Below, piece after piece: positions 13,418 to 17,302 of a stretch of DNA of 17,302 nucleotides. Every line of letters starts with the position of its first letter. Position 1 is the first letter of the stretch. A model generated the notes under the pieces. The model searched no databases, was not told where the DNA came from, and saw only the letters and a program-made list of their open reading frames with translations. This stretch comes from Candidatus Falkowiibacteriota bacterium (GTDB lineage: Bacteria > Patescibacteriota > Patescibacteriia > Patescibacteriales > SZUA-104): contig JALUVW010000025.1 of the NCBI GenBank assembly GCA_027020105.1, forward strand, positions 1 through 17,302. Reading direction: 5' to 3'. Made by a program: the position numbers and the translations under genes.

Positions 13418-14042
13418 GTTAATTAATGATTTAATCAAGCGGGGTTATCTGAAAACTCCGGAAATCATAAACGCGTTTAAAAAAATAAAACGCGAGGATT
13501 TTGTCTTGCCCCGGGATCAGGATGACGCGGGGGTGAACGCGCCGCTGCCGATCGGCCATGGACAGACAATATCGCAGCCATTGACAGTGGCTTTTATGAT
13601 GGAGTTACTGCAACCAAAAGCCGGCGATAGAATATTGGACATAGGAAGCGGATCGGGCTGGACTACGGCATTGTTGGCCGAGATAGTCGGAGAAAAAGGG
13701 AAAGTTTACGGAGTGGAAGTAATTCCGGAATTAAAAGAATTCGGGGAGAAAAATATTTCCAAATATAATTTTATCCAAAAAGGAATCGCGCGGTGTTTTC
13801 ACGCGGACGGCCGCGCGGGGTTGCCCGGTTACGCTCCTTTTGATAAAGTGTTAGTGTCGGCGGCGGCGGAAGAAACGCCGCCAAAATTATTGGAGCAATT
13901 AAAAAGCGACGGCAGGCTTGTTATTCCGGTTGGAGCGCGGTGCCGGCCGCAAGATATAGTGTTGATTGAGAAGCAAGGCAAAGATAAGTTTAGGGAGGAA
14001 AGATTTCCCGGGTTCGTGTTTGTGCCGTTAGTAAAAAACTGA
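13413..14042 (+). CDS. pcm: Protein-L-isoaspartate O-methyltransferase
   Basis: 209 aa, the usual size. It shows the family's GQTISQP (50-56), SAM-binding motif I ILDIGSGSGW (74-83), a VYGVE motif near 106-110, DKVLVSAAAEETP (about 144-156) and the GRLVIPVG strand near the C-terminus. The enzyme methylates isoaspartyl residues in damaged proteins using S-adenosylmethionine, which allows their repair. It acts in the cytoplasm. The ATG at 13413 is preceded by a T-run without a Shine-Dalgarno sequence. It stands alone between intergenic repeats, so an own promoter is expected but not clearly seen. It stops with TGA, followed shortly by further in-frame stops. Confidence 0.93.
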   Translation: MPLINDLIKRGYLKTPEIINAFKKIKREDFVLPRDQDDAGVNAPLPIGHGQTISQPLTVAFMMELLQPKAGDRILDIGSGSGWTTALLAEIVGEKGKVYGVEVIPELKEFGEKNISKYNFIQKGIARCFHADGRAGLPGYAPFDKVLVSAAAEETPPKLLEQLKSDGRLVIPVGARCRPQDIVLIEKQGKDKFREERFPGFVFVPLVKN

Positions 14043-14107
14043 TTAATAATGATTATATTCATCACATTTGATTATTTAAGCAAAAACAAAAATTTTTATT
14101 TTTTAAA

Positions 14108-14450
14108 ACTCAAAGCGCAAAACTCAAAACCACAACTCAAAATTTAAAGCTATTTTAGTTTTCCCTTTGTCATCCCGGGCGCAGCGGAGCGGAGACCCGG
14201 GATCCAGGGTAAGTCCGCATGAATGTTGATATTTCACAGACGCAGTATAAAAGAAGTTGTGCCGTTAAACCCTGGATCCCGGATAAATTTTTCCGCTCCG
14301 CTACAAAATTTTCCGGGATGACAAAGAAATTATTATTTGTTAAATTATGTATTACACTTTCAAGTGCCATTCATGGCAAGTTAATTCTCCATGCTCCAGC
14401 TTGGAGTGGTTTTAAATCGCGGCTTTGAACTTTGAGTTTTGAGCTTTAAG
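14108..14450. repeat. Nested inverted-repeat element between pcm and mltG
   Basis: The inner element (14165-14326) has three collinear perfect arm pairs: 14165-14178 with 14313-14326 (14 bases), 14183-14193 with 14292-14302 (11), and 14197-14210 with 14269-14282 (14). They enclose a 58-base centre. Around it, AACTCAAA words at about 14106-14150 face TTTGAGTT words at 14421-14450 in inverted order. No transposase frame fits inside. It could be a MITE-like or palindromic intergenic repeat, or a structured RNA. Apart from this the 420-base gap (14043-14462) holds only AT-rich sequence. Confidence 0.75.
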
Positions 14451-14462
14451 TTTCTTGCATTT

Positions 14463-15491
14463 ATGTTAAACAATATTAAATTCATAATAATTTTACTAAT
14501 AATTATCTTTGCCGCCGTTAGCGTATCTTATCGGCAAGGAATAAGCGGCCCTGCCGATAAAAACGGGCAAGACAAGATTTTTATTGTTAAAAAAGGCGAA
14601 AGCGTGGATCGGATAGGGGAGAATTTGGCGGAAGCCGGTTTGATCAAGTCAAAATTGTATTTTAAAATTTATATTTGGCGAAATAAAACGGAGAGTAATT
14701 TACAGGCCGGAAAATATGTTTTAAGCCCGAAAATGAACATTAAAGAAATCGCGAGGATTTTATCGGCGGGCAAAACTTTAAACGATGAGCTGACGATAAA
14801 GATTATAGAGGGATGGACGATTGACGACATAAACGAATATTTGGTTAATAATAATATTGTTGCCGAGGGCGATTTTGTTAATTTGGCAAAGGCTGAAATT
14901 GGAAATTGGAAACTTGGGATTGAGAAGCCGGACTTTTTAAACGACGCCCCCGCGAACGCCAATTTGGAAGGATTTTTGTTTCCAGATACTTATAAAATTT
15001 TCAAGGGCGCGTCCGCCGAAGATATTATTAAAAAAATGCTTGATAATTTCGGTTTAAAATTGACCGATAAAATGCGCGCCGACGCCGAAAAACAAGGCAG
15101 AACGATTTATGATATCGTCAGGATGGCGTCAATCGTTGAAAAAGAAGTAAGAACTCCGCGAGATATGAAAATAGCGTCCGGATTGTTTTGGGACAGAATA
15201 AAGAACGGCCAGGCGCTTGAATCCGACGCCACTCTTTCTTATTTTTTCGGGACAAACAAGCCGCGCCATTCGCTTGAAGAGCTAAAAGTGGATTCTCCGT
15301 ACAATTCTTATAAATACCGCGGTTTGCCGCCGACACCGATATCAAACCCGGGCTTAAACGCCATAAAAGCGGCGATTTATCCGGAGCATACCGATTATAA
15401 TTATTTTCTAAGCAAGCCCGACACAGGCGAAACCGTTTTTTCCAAAACATATAACGAGCATTTAAAAAATAAAGCGAAATACTTAAAATAA
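14463..15491 (+). CDS. mltG: Endolytic murein transglycosylase MltG (YceG-like)
   Basis: 342 aa from ATG 14463; an in-frame TTG at 14439 lies in the intergenic repeat and is less likely. One membrane helix (about 5-22) anchors it. A LysM-like/YceG N-terminal part (FIVKKGESVDRIGENLAEAG) precedes the catalytic domain. Family motifs include LEGFLFPDTY, ASIVEKE (222-228; the first Glu, 226, is the likely catalytic one by analogy with E. coli), LESDATLSYFFG and YNSYKYRGLPPTPISNPG. MltG cuts nascent peptidoglycan strands to end their growth at the outer face of the membrane. The presence of MltG with UppP implies this cell makes or remodels peptidoglycan. No Shine-Dalgarno sequence is seen. Confidence 0.94.
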   Translation: MLNNIKFIIILLIIIFAAVSVSYRQGISGPADKNGQDKIFIVKKGESVDRIGENLAEAGLIKSKLYFKIYIWRNKTESNLQAGKYVLSPKMNIKEIARILSAGKTLNDELTIKIIEGWTIDDINEYLVNNNIVAEGDFVNLAKAEIGNWKLGIEKPDFLNDAPANANLEGFLFPDTYKIFKGASAEDIIKKMLDNFGLKLTDKMRADAEKQGRTIYDIVRMASIVEKEVRTPRDMKIASGLFWDRIKNGQALESDATLSYFFGTNKPRHSLEELKVDSPYNSYKYRGLPPTPISNPGLNAIKAAIYPEHTDYNYFLSKPDTGETVFSKTYNEHLKNKAKYLK

Positions 15492-15496
15492 CGCCA

Positions 15497-15525
15497 TTGA
15501 CTGATGTTTACAGTTGGTATAGAAT
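15497..15525 (+). promoter_or_regulatory. Promoter with predicted leaderless start for the coiled-coil gene
   Basis: TTGACT (15497-15502), a 17-base spacer and TAGAAT (15520-15525). Starting about 7 bases further gives +1 at 15532, the A of the ATG. It overlaps the end of the mltG region by a few bases. Confidence 0.55.
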
Positions 15526-15531
15526 AAAATT

Positions 15532-15876
15532 ATGCAAAAACAAAACAATCAACAACCGTTGACATTGGAAAGCTTGGGCCAATTTACCGAAGAGGTTTTA
15601 TTGCCGGCAATCGGCAATATGATTGATGAAAAATTGGAGGAGAAATTGGAGGAGAAATTAGAGAAAAAGCTTAGCGAAAAATTAGACCCGATAAAGCAGG
15701 ATATTTTTGCCATAAAACAAGGCCTAAACCGTATAGAGGAAAAATTAGACAGAATCGTAAAAACTGAAACCGAAGATGTGGATGCTATTAATAGAGAGGT
15801 GAAGGATTTAAAAAAACGGATTCAAGAGCTTGAAGTTCAGGTAAAGATTTTACGGTCCGGCAACGCGCGAGGTTGA
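15532..15876 (+). CDS. Small coiled-coil protein of unknown function
   Basis: 114 aa, highly charged. After an N-terminal segment (LESLGQFTEEVLLPAIGNMI, about 12-31) comes repeated EKLEEKLEEKLEKKLSEKLD (about 34-52). Heptad-like helices follow, to about residue 108 (IKQGLNRIEEKLDRIV, VKDLKKRIQELEVQVKIL). The pattern predicts a long coiled coil that oligomerises. The DNA encoding 34-50 is a short tandem repeat (GAAATTGGAG-type), so repeat number may vary. Proteins of this style are frequent in CPR genomes as far as I recall; no function can be given. It has its own promoter and a predicted leaderless start, and ends just before the L10 promoter. Confidence 0.75.
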   Translation: MQKQNNQQPLTLESLGQFTEEVLLPAIGNMIDEKLEEKLEEKLEKKLSEKLDPIKQDIFAIKQGLNRIEEKLDRIVKTETEDVDAINREVKDLKKRIQELEVQVKILRSGNARG

Positions 15877-15900
15877 CATATTTTTTTATTGTGCTAATAT
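15873..15900 (+). promoter_or_regulatory. Strong promoter of the rplJ-rplL unit
   Basis: A perfect -35 TTGACA (15873-15878), a 16-base spacer and TGCTAATAT (extended -10; hexamer 15895-15900). An alternative TATAAT lies at 15898-15903. The start would be near 15907, just ahead of the L10 leader RNA. The TTGACA begins inside the last codons of the preceding gene's stop region. Confidence 0.7.
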
Positions 15901-15918
15901 AATAATATTACAAGTTAA

Positions 15919-16027
15919 TAAACCGCAGACAGCAGGCGCAAAAATAAGACCTGCCGAGGAAAAATAATGGATTTTGGTTAAATTTTAGCCAAAATTTTAC
16001 GGGTCTGCGGTTATACGCGGATTTTTT
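15919..16027 (+). promoter_or_regulatory. Ribosomal protein L10 leader RNA (cis-regulator of rplJL) with terminator-like hairpin
   Basis: The closing helix is perfect: AACCGCAGAC (15921-15930) with 16003-16012. The conserved L10-binding core follows, GACAGCAGG...CCTGCCGAGG, with stem 15932-15936/15950-15954. A third hairpin pairs 15971-15980 with 15986-15995. This arrangement matches the known L10 leader, which binds L10(L12)4 for autogenous control. A 6-bp hairpin (16004-16009/16016-16021) followed by six T's (16022-16027) looks like an intrinsic terminator. It shares bases with the closing helix, so the two exclude each other. Confidence 0.85.
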
Positions 16028-16044
16028 ATTATTACAAACTCGCG

Positions 16045-16079
16045 AATATTTTACTTGAATATTTGTAAAATATTTTTTT
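16045..16079 (+). terminator. Second hairpin with T-run just before rplJ
   Basis: Ten perfect pairs (16045-16054 with 16065-16074), nearly all A-T, with a 10-base loop. The 3' arm ends in TT, giving T's through 16079. It ends 13 bases before the rplJ start, so it may act as an attenuator or as a translation-controlling hairpin. The stem is AT-rich and may be weak. Confidence 0.35.
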
Positions 16080-16092
16080 ATTTGCAATTTTT

Positions 16093-16626
16093 ATGCCTAA
16101 AAGCAAAGAACAAAAACAAGAGATTTTACGGGATTTGGCCCATAAAGCCGAGCGATCCAAATCCATCGTATTTACGAAGTTTAGCCGGCTTGGCGTTAAA
16201 GAAAACGAAGAATTGAGAAAGGCGCTTAAAAAAGAGGATGGCGAATATTATGTGGCAAAGAAAACCTTAATGGATTTGGCGTTTAAAGATTTAAAAATTG
16301 AAGGATTGGACGTGAAAAGCTTTGAAGGACAAGTCGCCGCGGTGTTCGGCTATCAAGACGAAGTCGTTCCGGCTAAAGTGGTGGATAGTTTTAGAAATAA
16401 ACTGGAAGAGAAAGACAAAGTTGAGTTTCTTGGCGGAATTTTGGAAAACAAATATATTGACGCCGCCAAAGTCAAGGAATTGGCCGGACTGCCAAGCAAG
16501 CGGGAGCTATACGCCAAGATTATCGGTTCAATAAACGCCCCTGTTTCCGGCTTTGTAAACGCGTTGGCGGGCAATCTAAGGAATCTGGTTTATGTGTTGA
16601 AAGCGATTGAAGAGAGTAAGCGATAA
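16093..16626 (+). CDS. rplJ: 50S ribosomal protein L10
   Basis: 177 aa, normal for L10. It shows the family opening (KSKEQKQEILRDLAHKAERSK), the RNA-binding N-domain with YYVAKKTLMDLAF, the FLGGILENK and ELAGLPSKRELYAKIIG segments, and the C-terminal helix (NLRNLVYVLKAIEE) that carries L7/L12 dimers. It docks on the L11/23S stalk base. Expression is probably controlled by the upstream L10 leader. rplK and rplA, the usual upstream neighbours, are not here; a coiled-coil gene and mltG precede it instead. No Shine-Dalgarno sequence is seen before the ATG. Confidence 0.96.
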   Translation: MPKSKEQKQEILRDLAHKAERSKSIVFTKFSRLGVKENEELRKALKKEDGEYYVAKKTLMDLAFKDLKIEGLDVKSFEGQVAAVFGYQDEVVPAKVVDSFRNKLEEKDKVEFLGGILENKYIDAAKVKELAGLPSKRELYAKIIGSINAPVSGFVNALAGNLRNLVYVLKAIEESKR

Positions 16627-16629
16627 AGC

Positions 16630-16663
16630 AAAAAAATCCTCCCGCGCCGAAGCTTCGGAGGGC
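16630..16663 (-). terminator. Hairpin that is a good terminator only on the minus strand, between rplJ and rplL
   Basis: CCTCC (16638-16642) pairs with GGAGG (16657-16661), and CCGAAGCTTCGG (16647-16658) is a palindrome inside it. Seven A's (16630-16636) make U's on the minus strand. No minus-strand gene lies nearby. On the plus strand it would be a stem in the intercistronic mRNA without a U-tract. Confidence 0.4.
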
Positions 16664-16741
16664 AAGCAAAAAAAATAACAAGAAAACAATAAAGTAATAG
16701 GATAATTTTAATTTTAAATTTAAAATAGTGATTGGCAATTG

Positions 16742-16769
16742 GTAATTTGGCTTTAAAGCCGCAAATTAC
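16742..16769. repeat. AT-rich inverted repeat upstream of rplL
   Basis: GTAATTTG (16742-16749) faces CAAATTAC (16762-16769) around the palindrome GGCTTTAAAGCC (16749-16760), with one bulged base. It lies in the 172-base gap between rplJ and rplL and might set the L10:L7/L12 ratio. That is a guess. Confidence 0.5.
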
Positions 16770-16798
16770 AAATTTCCAATTTCAAATTACAAACATAT

Positions 16799-17278
16799 AT
16801 GTCAGAAGAACAAAAGCAAGACGCTCCAAAGGAAGAGGCGGCTCAACCGGAGGAAGCGAAAACCGAGGAAGCGGCAACCGCTGAAAAAGAAGTTGTTGTC
16901 CCTGATAAATTCAAATCTCTTGTTGAGGAGATTGAAAAAATGTCGGTTTTGGATTTGGCCGAATTGGTCAAAATTTTGGAAGATAAATTCGGCGTATCCG
17001 CGTCCGCTCCGGCCATGATGATGGCCGCCGGTCCGGCTGCCGGCGGAGAAGCCGCCGCCGAGGAAAAGTCCGATTTTGACATTGAGATTACCGACGCGGG
17101 CGCGACCAAAATCGCGGTTATTAAAGCCGTTCGCGAAATTACGGACATGGGCTTGAAGGACGCCAAGGATTTGGTGGACGCGGCTCCCAAGGTTGTCAAA
17201 GAAGGCGTAAAGAAAGAAGAAGCGGAAGAAATAAAGAAGAAATTGGAAGAAGCCGGCGCGAAAGTAACATTGAAATAA
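16799..17278 (+). CDS. rplL: 50S ribosomal protein L7/L12
   Basis: 159 aa, about 30-35 longer than the usual 120-130. The extra length is an acidic, Ala/Glu-rich N-terminal extension (residues 1-33, [20 protein letters not shown]). The dimerisation domain ([25 protein letters not shown]), an Ala/Gly hinge and the C-terminal domain follow ([28 protein letters not shown] to KVTLK). It forms the multi-copy stalk that recruits translation GTPases. It follows rplJ by 172 bases; co-transcription is likely. TACAAACATATATG at the start matches the spacing seen at 10837-10850. No Shine-Dalgarno sequence is seen. Confidence 0.96.
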   Translation: MSEEQKQDAPKEEAAQPEEAKTEEAATAEKEVVVPDKFKSLVEEIEKMSVLDLAELVKILEDKFGVSASAPAMMMAAGPAAGGEAAAEEKSDFDIEITDAGATKIAVIKAVREITDMGLKDAKDLVDAAPKVVKEGVKKEEAEEIKKKLEEAGAKVTLK

Positions 17279-17302
17279 GCCGAACCAAGCATTTAAAAAA
17301 AG

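Noticed and set aside
14165..14326. tRNA or other known RNA gene
   Set aside because: The arms do not fold into a cloverleaf and no conserved tRNA loops are seen; a nested repeat explains it better.
14439..14462. TTG start for mltG
   Set aside because: It lies in the intergenic inverted-repeat arm, and ATG 14463 gives a normal short N-terminus before the membrane helix.

Overview
This window looks like chromosome from a Patescibacteria / Candidate Phyla Radiation (CPR) bacterium, probably the Parcubacteria group. That assignment is inference from gene style, not from a marker search. It rests on several features. There are long signal-peptide surface proteins with CPR-like mosaics (beta-helix plus Fn3, pseudopilin-like plus Ig-like plus a Cys-rich DUF4215-type tail, and a repeat tail ending in IAYSGATR). 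A DUF4143 AAA ATPase and a membrane-anchored Clp-like ATPase are present. The intergenic DNA is AT-rich and full of hairpins, and Shine-Dalgarno sequences are absent. TAA, TAG and TGA are all used as stops, which argues against the TGA=Gly code of Gracilibacteria/Absconditabacteria. I see no tRNA, rRNA, CRISPR array, integrase or transposase.

Layout. 1-4919 is on the minus strand: a secreted beta-helix/Fn3 protein running off the left edge, a DUF4143 ATPase (2076-3374) and a secreted helical-repeat protein (3660-4919). 5415-8509 (+) is a two-gene operon with a 4-base overlap: a 121-aa membrane protein and a 910-aa membrane-anchored double-AAA+ Clp relative. In that ATPase the first ATPase ring and the pore loops have lost canonical residues. 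8660-11417 (+) holds two more surface proteins. 11474-13233 is a divergent pair of predicted polyprenyl-phosphate phosphatases (divergent-PAP2 family on minus, UppP on plus). Their shared upstream region is present as tandem 182-bp copies. 13413-15491 (+) carries Pcm and MltG, separated by a nested inverted-repeat element. A coiled-coil protein (15532-15876) follows. Last comes a ribosomal stalk unit: a promoter, an L10 leader RNA, rplJ (L10) and rplL (L7/L12).

The genes fit a cell-envelope theme (lipid-carrier recycling by UppP and PAP2, glycan-strand termination by MltG, several exported surface proteins) next to housekeeping translation genes. The least conventional items are the degenerate membrane-bound Clp relative with its overlapping partner, the tandem copies of the divergent control region, the lack of Shine-Dalgarno sites with two probable leaderless promoters, and the L10 leader with terminator-like hairpins. 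All function calls come from reading motifs; no database search was done.
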